Part shown: in pieces, positions 33,601 to 45,143 of the stretch
Layout: every line of letters starts with the position of its first letter
How positions within the stretch are numbered: the stretch's first letter is position 1
DNA from: Cricetomys ansorgei
Taxonomy: Eukaryota > Chordata > Mammalia > Rodentia > Nesomyidae
Reading direction: 5' to 3'
DNA: 64,000 nt
Assembly (NCBI GenBank): GCA_026225945.1
Contig: JAMJFZ010002307.1
Span: forward strand, 9,797,501 to 9,861,500
Position numbers and translations under genes: made by a program
Notes under the pieces: model-generated
What the model was told of the DNA's origin: nothing
Databases searched by the model: none
What the model saw: the letters and a program-made list of their open reading frames with translations, nothing else

Positions 33601-35114
33601 GGGAAGAGTCAATTCAGTCTCTCCATGGACTGAAACTGAACAAAACGAATGTCTCTTTAAATTGTTTGTCTCAATTATTTGCCACAATGATGGGGAAACT
33701 AATGTGAGCAAGCTCTCTCCAGATTGTCACAGGTATTTTGATATATCCGGTCTGTTTCTTTTCAGTTGGCATGTCATCATGAGACTTCCATGTTGCTGTA
33801 TGCTTTGTGAAACATTGATCTTCTGGCTTTGAGATGTGAATATGCTGTAATTCATAATCTCTGTAAAATGTCATTCTACAGTCTCAAGAAAAGACGAATC
33901 ACAGTTTTCATACAGAAGATTAAATGAAGAGGCAGCCGTCTGGGGTATTTCTGCCTCACTAAGGTTTGACACCACATTGAAATGTCTCAGTGAACAAAAT
34001 AAAACCATGTTTGTATGCCTTATTTGGTGTTTACCACAAAAGCAACGTGGCATTAATGGCTCTCTTATTAATACATTGCACTCTGTGGTGCCTTGGGTAC
34101 AGTCAAGTTACCAAAGTCAGCCTTTAAACTTATGTCAATTTAGCCTTACATACAATGTCAACTGACCAGGAGCCCCTTAAATGTAGGAATTGTGCGTGTT
34201 AATAACTGTGGTCCAACTTTGCTGGGTCGGACTCTAGAGTTATCTGACATTTTTGGTCACTGACCTTCATAGCGTGCAGTAGCAAGGACACGGACACACT
34301 GATCCAATTCCAAATGGATTGGATCTGCTTTTCTGTGGCCACAAGCATTCAATGGTAAGTAGAGCAATTGGGGTGGAAGAGGATGCGTCCCATTCTACCG
34401 ATTTTCAGAGTATATCGGATAAACAAAATAATGTTTATGTGTCTAGAACAACACTCCACAGTTTCCATAGCTAAGAAAATACCCAGGAAGTAGAGGCTGG
34501 GTCTATACAACTCAGGTTTTTCAAAATTTGTTTTGTGGGTTTAGATGATTCGACGTTACTGGCATTCTTGGCTTGCAATTAAAATGAGTCACAGCAAAAT
34601 CCACACATTTTACTGGGTTTTCCTCTAGCCATCATGGGTTGTAGTTTAGAGACACCTTCGGGTGCCTTTGGAGATGTAGTCACCCAGTAGTTGAGTAGTC
34701 TGCTCTCTCATTTGGGAACTTTGACTTTTTTCTCTGTCTCTCAATTTCTACGTCTATTGAGAAAGTGGAGATAAAAAGGAGTCTGGGTTACTGTAAATAA
34801 AACACAGGAGCTAGAGGATGGGAAAGAGGACTGAAAGTGAAATTTTTATAAACAGCACAAGGATCACAGACAGACACACATACAGACAGCAACCTAGGTG
34901 CCCTTGTTTGTCCTGGAAGTGTTCTCTGCTCTCCAAAGCTCTTGACTGTGTCTCTTCTCAGACTCAAATTCAGTCTTAAAATCACCCCATTTCCCTTTCC
35001 TTGTGGAACAGAGACAAGCAACCACAACATGAGGTGTCCCATAGCCAGAGAAGCACACTGTTGCCAGGTTGACCCTTTTTCTTTTCTATAGAGAGGTGAC
35101 TCACATCAAATACA

Positions 35115-35175
<61 letters not shown>

Positions 35176-35749
35176 GAGACCTTGAAATTGACATTGTCTA
35201 GTACTTGAGAGCATGATCTTGAAATGAATCTCAGCATCTACAGATCTGGGGTTGGGGTTGAATTTAGTTTATCTTTAAAAGCTGTCCTCAATCCTCCTTT
35301 CTTTGTATTGCAAAATGCAAATGTATTATCCAAATAAAACATAACTTCCTCCTGCTCAGGTTTGCCTACAGGAAATCCTTATGTAGAGCACACACATAAA
35401 CTAGCTTTTCCAGTTATTTTAAAAGCATCCCCCATCCCTGCTTAGGCAAAAGAAAACCATGTAGCAGAGGACACATTTTTTTTTTAATTCTGAAGAATCT
35501 GACATGTTCAACAAGCGGAATTTTTTTAAACTTTTTTTTTTACTTTTTCTACACTTTTAATTTAATTTGCATAAATCAGATGACCCTATAGACTAGTCAG
35601 ATTTGAACAACAGAGTGGTGGTAGTGTAGGAGAAGCAGAGACCAGGACATCTAGAGTGCGTGTTTCCTAAAGACCTTCATTGAACGAGGCAGGGGAGCAA
35701 ACATACAGCAAGGTACAATCACAACTGTCAAAATTAGACTCAGAGAGGT
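33601..35749. other. Unique non-coding DNA with a TC/AC array
   Basis: No gene or named interspersed repeat. It contains the compound array at 35115-35169 and T-rich runs near 35480-35550. Confidence 0.5.
35115..35169. repeat. Compound (TC)12(AC)n microsatellite
   Basis: A TC array (35115-35138) joins an AC array (35139-35169) without a spacer. Confidence 0.96.
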
Positions 35750-35965
35750 TTTTTCTTAATTATTGTTTTGTGTACACAGTGTTTTGTGAGCATGTATATC
35801 TGTGAACCACATGCATGCAGTACCAACAGAGATCAGCAGAGGACGTTCAATTCCCCTGCAACTGGAGTTACAGGTGGCTGTGAGTGGCTATGTGGGTGGG
35901 AATCAAACCTGGGTCCTCTGGAAGGGCAGCAAGTATTCTTAACCGCTGAGCAATCTCTGTCACCT
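35750..35965 (-). mobile_element. B2/B3-type SINE, antisense
   Basis: The plus strand shows 'gatcagcagaggacgttcaa', 'ttcccctgcaactggagtta', 'caggtggctgtgagtggcta', 'atcaaacctgggtcctctgg' and 'cttaaccgctgagcaatctc'. It is one of the better-preserved B3 copies here. Confidence 0.9.
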
Positions 35966-36394
35966 TGGATGCAGAATTCTAGGTGATGATATAGGAAAAT
36001 GATGAACGATGTTAAAACGATGCCAAACGGGATCAAAGCTCAATTAAGAAAAGTAAAATGAGTAAAGTTTAGAAAGGCAACAATGGAGAATGAACCAAAG
36101 GATGAGTCAAAATGCCGAAAACAAGACCATCAACAGTCAGCTCTCTGAAAATGTTTGTTTCTGCGTTCCTGCCCTGAGGTTTCTGACTCCATAGAATTGG
36201 TATTAGATTACAATATTTGATATCTGGATTTCTCAAGAAGCATCCTCAGACTGTTCAGTTAAAAGGGCCAGTGATTCCAAGGTCCAGGTGATCTATGCCA
36301 GATCAGCTCTAACATCAGCTACTAGTCTCCTGTTCTGCATATTTATTTTTTAGTTACGTATGTACGTACGAATAGTGAAAAACTTCATGGAAAG
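35966..36394. other. Unassigned DNA
   Basis: No gene or repeat seen. A TACGTA/GTACGTAC cluster lies at 36354-36370, notable only because CpG is scarce nearby. Confidence 0.5.
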
Positions 36395-36600
36395 TAGCCA
36401 GGACTAGGGGCACAGGCCTGTAATCTCAGCCTCTTAGAAAACCGAAGCAAAAGGATCACAAATTCAAGGACCACTCTGGGCTGCACGGTGAGTTCAAAGG
36501 TAGTCAGTGTCAAGCAGAAACACTCTTTAAGTGGTGCAAATGTAAGGGCGTTCGGTGGCAGAGCACTGGCTGGCTTCAATCCCTAGTTCTGCAGAGAAAA
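36395..36600 (+). mobile_element. B4 SINE (B1-ID composite), sense
   Basis: The B1-like left half ('ggggcacaggcctgtaatct', 'cctcttagaaaaccgaagc', 'gggctgcacggtgagttcaa') is followed by an ID-like right half ('gcgttcggtggcagagcac', 'ggcttcaatccctagttctg'). This order defines B4. Confidence 0.85.
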
Positions 36601-39559
36601 TTCAGAGGACTTTTTGGGATCAGTGTCCAGCGTTGGTCCTAAGAGTGAATGAGCCTGTAAGTCACATCCCTCCTTCCTCCCCTAACAAAGGATAACTCCT
36701 CCGTAGTTCAGGAATGTGGGTTGCTGGGCAGAAGTACAGAGCTCTCGTGTTTCCAAACACAGCAGCTGCAGCTTTGGGCTGACCTAACACGTCATAGGAA
36801 ACTGCAATTACAGTGGAAGCGGCAGAAGGTTGATGAATGAGATTTGAGGCTACAGCATTCAGAAACCCACAGGAATCAATACTGGTAAATGTTTCCGGAA
36901 AGCTCACCTGACATTCTGTTGAGAAATTTCTTTAACTACTTTTTTACTCTCCAAGTGACTTATTTGGAGAGAGAAACGTCAAGGAAATACTTTTTTCCCC
37001 CTACCTAGGAAATGTACCAGTTCTAAAATAATGAATATGATCAAGGATAATAATGACCTTTCTCTTTTGCATGTTTTCAGAGACACATTTTGTTTTGTGG
37101 TAAATGTGTCATGTCGTACTCTTTATGTCTTATTTGGCGGACTCCTGGGTCCTTTGTGGTCATTATGAAGAGCCTCTTTTCTCCTCCTGCAATATATAAT
37201 AGTTGTCAGTATTTACCAGAATTATAAATTAGCCTGGGTTTAATGAGAGGGATCTTAGTTGTCTGCCCCTCGCTGCACTGGTTTATCTGTATACTGATAG
37301 CATTAACATAAGCAATACTGTGATGCCTTCCAGCGTTTACAAACTGGGTCACAGCAGGCACTCCTGAGGTTTTGGAGAAACTGCTGGAATGGATGTTGTT
37401 CAGTGTGGAGCCTTTAATCTCCACCCAAACAATTCAAAACTCACAGAAATGCCATGTGTCCACCAAGTCCACTGCTATCGCTTCTCAGTGTGTTAGCCAG
37501 GGTCCTGAACTACGAATGCAAAATTTACTCAGCCTTAGCTTCATTCGCTTTGCTATTTATGGGAGCAGACTGCCAAGCCGCATTCAGTTGGACACATTTT
37601 GTCCAATAGGACTTCTGGATTTTATAGTGGTGAACTTCCTGTGTCCTAAAGCCCCCAGCCACCCACCCTGTGTTTGCAGGTTTAGTTTCCACAGACTCAG
37701 GTATAAGACTTTACCTTTGTCTTCTGTTACTTTTTATCATTTTCAGCCTCTAGTGCTTTCAGCCTCTATTAAAATTGTTGTGAATCCAGATTCTGTCCCC
37801 CAACATACCCATTATCTTTTAAATCTAGGCAAGCTGAAGGAGGTGTGTTTAATTTGTAGCTCAGCCAGTGTCACACAGCTGTTCTTTGAAAAATAGACCA
37901 TGATTAAATACCATGTGGAGGAGAGGTAATTACTTTCCTTTGTCCCCAGAGAAGACAGCTCCAAAGTCTTGCAAAATTAAGATATTGAGGGAGCTCATGG
38001 AATTAATCTCCAAATATTTACTTTCATCCCATATTCGTTTTCAACTTTGTTCCACACAGAAGTGAAGCTCTGGTTGCTTTTGTCCTCAAGGTCAGCAGAG
38101 AAATTAAATTCCCGCCATCTTGAATACACAGCTTGTTTCTTCTAAATTTCATTTCAGTCGCATTTGCAAGTTCTTCAAGACTGGTGTGAATCATTAACTT
38201 TCAAAAGCTCAATTTGCAGTGGGGGAAAAAATGTAATGCCTTAGAATATAGCAGCTGAAAATATTTTAGTGTGCAGGGTTAGCTTTTCTATGATGGAGAG
38301 GGCAAATTTTGTGATTTCTGTTATAACATTGAGAACATGTAACTTAGAGTCTTTAGAAGATGAGTGTCATAGTGTAGTTTAAGTTATGTATAGATTAGAT
38401 TGTCCTCTCTGGTGTGTTGGTTTATGGTACCTAGTTTATAGTTCTTGTGTGTGTGTGTGTGTGTTTTAAAGAACTATACTATAGAATAAAGGGAAAATAA
38501 TAAGACGTATTAACCTGAATAAGCACTGTGTAAACAGTTTACTGGCATATCTATAAAAAGCCTGACACATACAGAGTAAGTCTAACACAGGAAGTTTCTC
38601 ATATTAAGAATATTTGAAAATATTTAGGAATAAATGAACTCATTAGACGAGAATTCCATGCACTCATTAAATTAGAAGTAATGGTGGATAAGTGCTTAAA
38701 AATATAACAGTCACAGAAAGTGTAGTATCCAGTGTGATGCACCGTAGCTTCAGAATATCCATTGTAACTGACCAGAAGTTCATTAGGATGTGTAGGCTTT
38801 CTCGGGATGGTCTCACTATGTGATGATTTTTATTTGTAAGTTATTTACAGGAAAGTGTTTTAATTAATAAAACATAAAAGAAAAGGCAGAACGAAAACTA
38901 CTGTGCCAGCATTGGCATGCGTCTCTGAAATATTTGGCCAGAGGATGCATATAGGATCAATGTACAATTGCCTAAAGATTTTCCAACCAGGCATCACTCC
39001 ATTTGCCAGGGTTTCTCAGTAGTATTAGTTGTCTTAGTTCATCCCAAATACGGAGTCCTCGATGACTGCCAGGGAGCTCCCACAGTGCAATGCATGGCAG
39101 TGTGGCTTTCAGCAGCAGTTGTTCTCACTGAACTGCCAACAGTGCAGTTGTGAGGGGAGTCTGTATTAACAGGCCATTGCTTCATAGGAGCTTGGTATGG
39201 ATACGAGGATAGGGAAGGGGACACTGGTCTCCTCTGTGGATTAGTATAGAGCTGTTTCCCTCATTCTACCCTCTCTGATTCATCATTTGTGACGTGTTCT
39301 CCACATGCTGTGTGCTGTCCATACTCCCTGAAGAGCTGGCCAGTCTGTGGCCAGTCTAAACCTATGCCACATGACATCTCTGTAGTAGTAAAGGCAGATG
39401 TGCATGTAGATTTATCAGATGTGGATGTTGGTTCAGGGCAGAGGACAGTTTATACTTTTGTCTAATTAAATCACTGAGACCTGGATCCCAGGAGGGTTTC
39501 TGCCTCCTTACAATCTACTCTTAATCCTTGAACTCTAAGGCTTCAGCTTTAACTATTGA
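36601..39559. other. Unique non-coding DNA; longest open frame of the window lies here
   Basis: About 3 kb with no recognised repeat apart from a GT run (38447-38464) and a possible antisense MIR trace near 37790-37870. A 174-codon open frame on the plus strand (37372-37896) shows no domain, signal peptide or family I recognise, and its codon content looks random; I do not call it a gene. Confidence 0.45.
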
Positions 39560-39965
39560 ATGAGCCACTTTGACTAGCTCCTTCTGAACTGTTACTCTTC
39601 TGGTTCAACTGACTCTTTTTACTGACTCTTCAACTGACTCACTGTCTACATCTGTTAACTGAAACTTCAGCCTGCTTCTGTGTCTCTGACCGTCTTCAAC
39701 TCCTATGTAACTCTCTTTAACTGAGCTGAGAGCCCACCTTTTCTCATGAGAGTTAGGCATGTCTTACTCTGCTAACTCTTTGTGTGATTAGTTATTTTGT
39801 CTGTCATTCACTCTGACTCATCTTAGACGTCACTTCCTGTGTGACACTAACTTCGTCTGAATTCTGCTTCCTGTGTTTGCTTCCACTGGTTTTTCTAGAG
39901 ATTAAAGGTGTGGACCACCACTGCCTTCTGAATACTGGATTAAAAGTGTGCCTACATCCCATTCA
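39560..39965. repeat. Unnamed CT-rich, ACTGACT-rich repeat-like block ending in B1-like words
   Basis: Repeated 'caactgactc' and 'aactctt' words fill 39590-39800. The end holds 'gattaaaggtgtgg', 'accaccactgcc' and a second 'ggattaaaagtgtg' close together. The layout is like lineage-specific interspersed repeats with a B1-derived end that I remember from cricetid genomes, but I cannot name the family. A decayed local duplication is the alternative. Confidence 0.4.
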
Positions 39966-40116
39966 GACACATAGGCTTCTGGATGTAGCCCCTGGAATGT
40001 AGACCCTAGCTTTCAGCTATTCCTCTACACATTTCTCTATTTCTACTTTGAATAGTTTATAAAATAAATCTGAAAATCACATTAAATTAAATTTAAAGTC
40101 CTCATCCCATTACTTT

Positions 40117-40118
<2 letters not shown>

Positions 40119-40165
<47 letters not shown>

Positions 40166-40166
40166 T
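40119..40166. repeat. (GT)20 microsatellite
   Basis: Uninterrupted GT array to 40158, then ATGTGTGT. It sits on the tail side of the antisense SINE at 40167-40472. Confidence 0.96.
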
Positions 40167-40472
40167 AAGGGCACATGCATGTGGATATGCACACACATGC
40201 ATACATGCATTATCTACATTGATAACTCAGTGTCAGAACCTTTCCTAATGTACCACCGTTTCTTCCAGACAGTGACTCTCATTGGCCTGGAACTGGACAA
40301 GTTGGCCAGGCTAGTTGTCTGGCAAGCTCCATTTTTTTCTATTTGCTCATTGCTGAGATTGCTTCCACATCTAGCTTTTTTTTTTTTTTTAATGTGAGTT
40401 CTGGGGATCAAATTCAAACTTTTGTGCTTGAAAGACAAGTACTCTAGCTGTACAGGTCATCTCTCCAGGCTC
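40167..40472 (-). mobile_element. Composite tRNA/7SL SINE (B4/RSINE1-like), antisense
   Basis: The plus strand shows 'cattggcctggaactggac', 'tggccaggctagttgtctgg', 'cattgctgagattgcttcca', a T run (40377-40391), 'gttctggggatcaaattcaa' and the head complement 'gtcatctctccaggctc'. It is a nearly complete copy. Confidence 0.82.
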
Positions 40473-40969
40473 ACTTTAGTTTATTTAACCAATAAATAAC
40501 AAGGACTATGTGGCTAATTACAGCGGAGCAAGGCATCCATCCAATGTCAAAACATCGAGGGATCTTTAAAAAGAAAAATCAAAAACCAACTGTTCTGATA
40601 AATACTTGTCAACATTGCTCTGACAGATCAAGGTAAGTTTATTGGTGACAAACTCAAAGTTTCTGAATAGATTATTGTGTTAATGACCTTTGACCAAATA
40701 AACTCCAAAGTGCTACAGATGTATTAGTTACTAGGAGTATGTTCTGGGTTTCCAAAACCAGCGTTTCTAGAACTAGTTGTTGAGTGTTTGTCACAACTTT
40801 CTCACACTGGTATACATTTTGGACATATATGTGTAGGTTAATATACATATAAAAATTAAATTTATATATGTATACTATATATGTCTAAATAAACAGTAAG
40901 TAAACAATGAGTTACTATTTAAATTTGGGTGGTTCGTACATATTATTTTTAATGAGCTTATATTTATTA
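40473..40969. other. AT-rich unique DNA
   Basis: No gene or named repeat. TATATG/TACATA-rich bases at about 40820-40890. Confidence 0.5.
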
Positions 40970-41147
40970 TCTTCATTTATGTGTATATGTGTTGATCTGT
41001 GTGAGTCAATGCCACATTTGTATGACGCCCAGCAAGGCCAAGACAAGCACCAGCTTCCCTGGAGCTGGGGTTACAATGTGAGATGTGCTCAATGTTGGTT
41101 TTGGGAACAAACTTGGGTCCTCTTAACTGCTGAGCCACCTGCCCACA
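40970..41147 (-). mobile_element. B2/B3-type SINE, antisense, diverged
   Basis: The plus strand shows 'cttccctggagctggggtta', 'tgttggttttgggaacaaac' and 'cttaactgctgagccacctg'. It is the complement of a diverged B2/B3. Confidence 0.8.
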
Positions 41148-44100
41148 TCCAATGTTATTTCCTATTATCATTCCTTCATAATACTTGGAAAAAAGACTTG
41201 CAACAGAAAGGTCTGCATTTTTTTCCTTGTCCTGGTCATCAATACAATTATATTTTACCTGTGTTCTTTTACCATGGACACACGGCATGTTATGCTAAAT
41301 ATTGAAACTGTATTTTCTATGCTGCAATGGGAGATCTTCAAGTCTTTCCCATCAGACCATGAGTCACTCATATTCTGTTCTTATATTTCTGTAGCGTCAG
41401 TGATGAGAGGACAGAGACACAGCTCCGTGCTGTCACCGTAGCAATGAGCAGTCTCAAGGGTTCCTTTCATCTTTTAGGGCCCTTAACTCGGAGTAACCTG
41501 AAATTCATGGCTTCAACAAAGAAAAGAATTTTAGAACTAGCCAGGATGAAGCAAAACTGGAGATTTTATTGAGAGCACAAAGGGCTAGGAGAAAGAGAGG
41601 TGCTCAGGGAGGAAGACATACCCAAATGTAAGTATGGACTCTTCAAGTGGAGCAGGGCTTCATGTTAGCCACACATAGCATTTGGCTCTCACGCCATGCC
41701 AAACAGTTGCTAAGAAATACCCTCACTTCTCTCTTTTGGTAAGTAAGATTGTAAAGTGGCTCCAGAGATGTCTTGGGTAGGATTAGACTCTGATAAGGGA
41801 AAACTAAGAACCACTAGCATTACACAAGGAGCTTGGTACATGTCTTTTCTCTCTAAAGGAGTTTCTGATGAAATTCCTAGAAAATTTTCATATTTATTGC
41901 TGCAAAGAATGAAAAGCTTTAAGCAATTGTAATTGTGCTTAAATTCTTCTTGCAGGAGGATTTAACCAGACTCCCATAGGAGAGACTCTGTTCTCCCTCC
42001 TCTCCATAATTCCCCTCTTCTTTCCATCTTGCCATTTGTGCTGAGTATTTGGAAAAGGTGAGACACTTCATAATATGGTTAGGAATGATTTCTTTATGTG
42101 TTGACTTTTAAAGAGAATCTTAAATGATAAAGAAGAAAAGAGCCAAACACTTAAAGAGGTAAAGAACATTTGAGACATAGGAAAAAGCAACATCAAAGTT
42201 CTAAATAAGGAAATTATGCAGAGAATTCTAGAAACCACTTAAAACAGGGTTGTTGATACAATGATGGGGGGCTGTAGGAGAGGAGATTTGAAATGTAGAT
42301 ATGTAAACTTCTTGAAATAAATAAAAAAGTTCTTTGTTATGCTGGGTTATGTTCAATACAAGTTCTTGTGTTATGCTCAACACTAAAAAAAAATGAAAAA
42401 TCAACTGTGTTCTAGAGAGTCAACAAATAAATGAGAATAATACAATATAAAATTTGATTTGTTTGCAAAGCAGTTCAAAACATTCTGAGAATAAATATGG
42501 TAAGGATATTAAAAACAAAAAAAAGATAATACAGACTTGAAAAATGTCAGAATAAATAGAAACATACTTCCATATTAATGCATAGATGAGGATCAATATT
42601 AATATAAATATTAATTATTCTTCCTCCTTCAAGTCTATGCAATAAAATGCAACTAGCCTTTCAAGGTCTCTGAGGTACTATATATATTCTCTAAGAAACA
42701 GCAGGTTGGATCATCTGGAAAATATGGGGTGATTTGTACTCTTTTATATCAAATTTCCCTTGAGGAAACAGTCCAGTTCCAACTGTCATTTCATATTGCA
42801 GAATTAGATCAAATTCTGCATGCACCAAAAATTTAGCTTCAAGTATGTAAATATGTAAAGTCTACATACTGTGGTCATTTGTATCTCACTCCATAAAACA
42901 TACCAGGCAGGAGGAGACAAAAGCATTATGAAAATGCCATAGGAATTTGGCATGAGAGGGGGGCAGGGGGAGATTTATGCACACTGAGCTTAGCATCCCT
43001 GGCAGATGTAACTAAAATCCAACAGAAGCTCTGGCAGTGACAAACTTTCCACATGGGCTTCAGATTTGTACCTGGCACTTGCAACTTCTGTTCCCGTTTG
43101 ATCAGCAACATCTGTTACACGAGGATAGGTAATAGAAAGCGTACGAGATCCAGATGGCCACGCTAGATTTGTATTTCCATCCTTGCTTTAATGTGGAGAG
43201 ATCTTAGAGAATTCATTTAACATTGAGTCTCTTCATTTTTGTGGTTTGAAGCCAAAATAGAGACCCTAGGACCCAGCGGCTAGCTGCAGCTCTGGCTGCA
43301 GCCAGAAAGGACACAGGGTTGTGTGTGAGGTCTGCCCAAAATGCAGAGAAACTTGAGGACTGTCTGTGGGAACAAGGATGGGTTGCCTAGTCATCTTTCC
43401 TAGACCAGGGACCATGGACCTATGAATGGAGAGACCATCGTAACAGCTCCCATGGCCAGACCATCTTCCTTTGTACAGAGCACACCCACAGTGAACATCT
43501 GCTGTTTTTAAAATATTATGTTAATGTTCATGTCTGTTAGGTTTAAACCACCAAGCAGACTGAAAAGAATCAGTCAAGTTTCTGAACACACTGTGCAGGG
43601 AAACGAAGGCAGGAAGAGTAGAAATAATCCTGGAGCACCGTCTAAAACAATCACCCACAGCCATCAGTGGAAACTGACAGCGCCAGTCAGAATACTTTGG
43701 CACACAGTAATTAGAGATGGAGAGACACAGATTCAACCAGCACGTTCTATTATTAGTGACGTTCCTCAGCAGAGCTGCTCTGTGAAAGGATGCAAGACCC
43801 TGTGTGCATACTGTGAACGACTCGAGGCAACAGGACCTTGTTATAGTCTGTTCAAGCCAGTGTTCATATCACAGACACTGCACAAAACTGTCACCAAGGT
43901 GACAGCTACCCCTGCAGTGATGGGTGCAAAGGGATAAACAGCAGAATCAAGGCAATGAGGCCAGGAGGCTGAGAAGAGTGATCATTTGCTGCACTGACCA
44001 TGACCTCTAGACGTTCATAACTAAAGCCCCCTCACTACCTGCCTAATGCCCTACAGAAACAGATACATGAGAATTAAAGAGGTGGTTATAACATAATCAA

Positions 44101-44469
44101 TCAAGGCAATAAACAAAAGAGAAATAAACAGATTTTAGTAACTACCCCATCTAAGGTTCAAACACTGATTATCCTGTTTCTGACTCATTCACAGGGGTTA
44201 AGGATGCTTCCCAGTCACCCATCAATATGAGCTTGTAGGACTGGAGAGTATCCTCTGAAATGGTTAAAGGTCAAAAAGCAAAGGTGGGGAAAGAGAGTGG
44301 ATCACACTCATCCACCTGTAGATTCTCTTTTTCCACCCCCACTAGCTCATGGGACAGACTCTGAGGAACAGCCTGGAGGGGCCAGGGCTATCGTCCCTCA
44401 CTGCATACTATCAAACCAAAAAACTACCAAGTATTTTTCCTTCATTCTCCTCATTGTCATTGTTGTTTT
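41148..44469. other. Unique non-coding DNA, repeat-poor
   Basis: About 3.3 kb without a gene. 41540-41720 has a 'gagattttattgagagcaca' motif that could be an antisense LTR end, but nothing else supports it. 42280-42340 carries an AAATAAATAAAAAAG run that might be a decayed L1 tail. The open frame at 43518-43937 shows no recognisable domain. Confidence 0.45.
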
Positions 44470-44585
44470 TGAGACAAGGTCTCACTATGGAACTCGCTCT
44501 GTAGATCGGGCTGGCCTCAGACTCACAGAGTTTGTCTCTGCCTCCTGAGTGATGGGATTAAAACAACGCACTCCCATGCCCAGCC
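44470..44585 (-). mobile_element. B1 SINE, antisense
   Basis: The plus strand reads 'gagacaaggtctcactatgg', 'actcgctctgtagatcgggc', 'tggcctcagactcacagag', 'ctctgcctcctgagtgatgg' and 'gattaaaacaacgcactccc', a complete B1 complement. It forms an inverted pair with the sense B1 at 44636. Confidence 0.95.
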
Positions 44586-44635
44586 ATGCCTTCATTCGTA
44601 ATAGTGTACTTGGCATAAAAAAATTAAAATCAGAG

Positions 44636-44819
44636 TAGGGTGGTGGTTATGCACGCCTTTAATTCCAGTACATGGGAGGCAGAGGCAGGTGGATCTCTGT
44701 GAGTTCAGAACCAGCCTGGTCTACAGAGTGAGTTCCAGGACAGCCAGAGTTACAACAGAGAAACCGTGTCTCAAAAAACCAAATCAATTAAATTAAATCA
44801 AATTAAATTAAATTAAATT
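44636..44819 (+). mobile_element. B1 SINE, sense, full length with AAATT-rich tail
   Basis: Reads 'gggtggtggttatgcacgcc', 'tttaattccagtacatggga', 'ggtggatctctgtgagttca', 'cctggtctacagagtgagtt', 'ccaggacagccagagttac' and ends with a 'gtgtctcaaaaaacc' motif. The tail is an AAATT/AAATC array. It is the best-preserved B1 here. The CCAAA-type tail is one weak hint of a cricetid. Confidence 0.96.
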
Positions 44820-44874
44820 GGGAGTGGTTTTGAAAAGAATGGCTAGGGAGATTATGAGAAAGGACTTGATCCTT

Positions 44875-45143
44875 TGTGTGTGTGTGTGTATGTCGGGGAG
44901 ATTTCTGTGTGTGGTATGTAGGTGACTGCGTAAGAACATGGAGGTCAGAGCAGAACTTTAGACAGGGCCGCTCACTGAACTGGAAGCTCCACATTTCACT
45001 AGGTCACTGGCCAGCGGGCACTTGAGATCCCTACCCTCCTCCCCTGCAGCCACAGGCAGGCTTAGCCAGGCCAGGCTTTATACGTGGGTGCTGGGGCTTC
45101 AGTAGAGCAAATGTTTTACCCTCTCAGCCTTTTCACTCACCCC
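44875..45143 (-). mobile_element. Composite tRNA/7SL SINE (B4/RSINE1-like), antisense
   Basis: A TG run (44875-44890) opens it; then 'tagacagggccgctcactga', 'cacatttcactaggtcactg', 'gccacaggcaggcttagcca', 'gtgggtgctggggcttcagt' and 'taccctctcagccttttcac'. It is the complement of a diverged composite copy. Confidence 0.75.

Noticed and set aside
37790..37870. Antisense MIR
   Set aside because: Only the 'gtgtcacacagctg' word fits the MIR core; the flanks do not align well enough to call.
41540..41720. Antisense LTR 3' end around a TTTATT motif
   Set aside because: No TG/CA ends, target duplication or other LTR landmark could be found.
42280..42345. L1 3' tail
   Set aside because: Only an AAATAAATAAAA run and a short G run are present; no L1 3' UTR words precede it.
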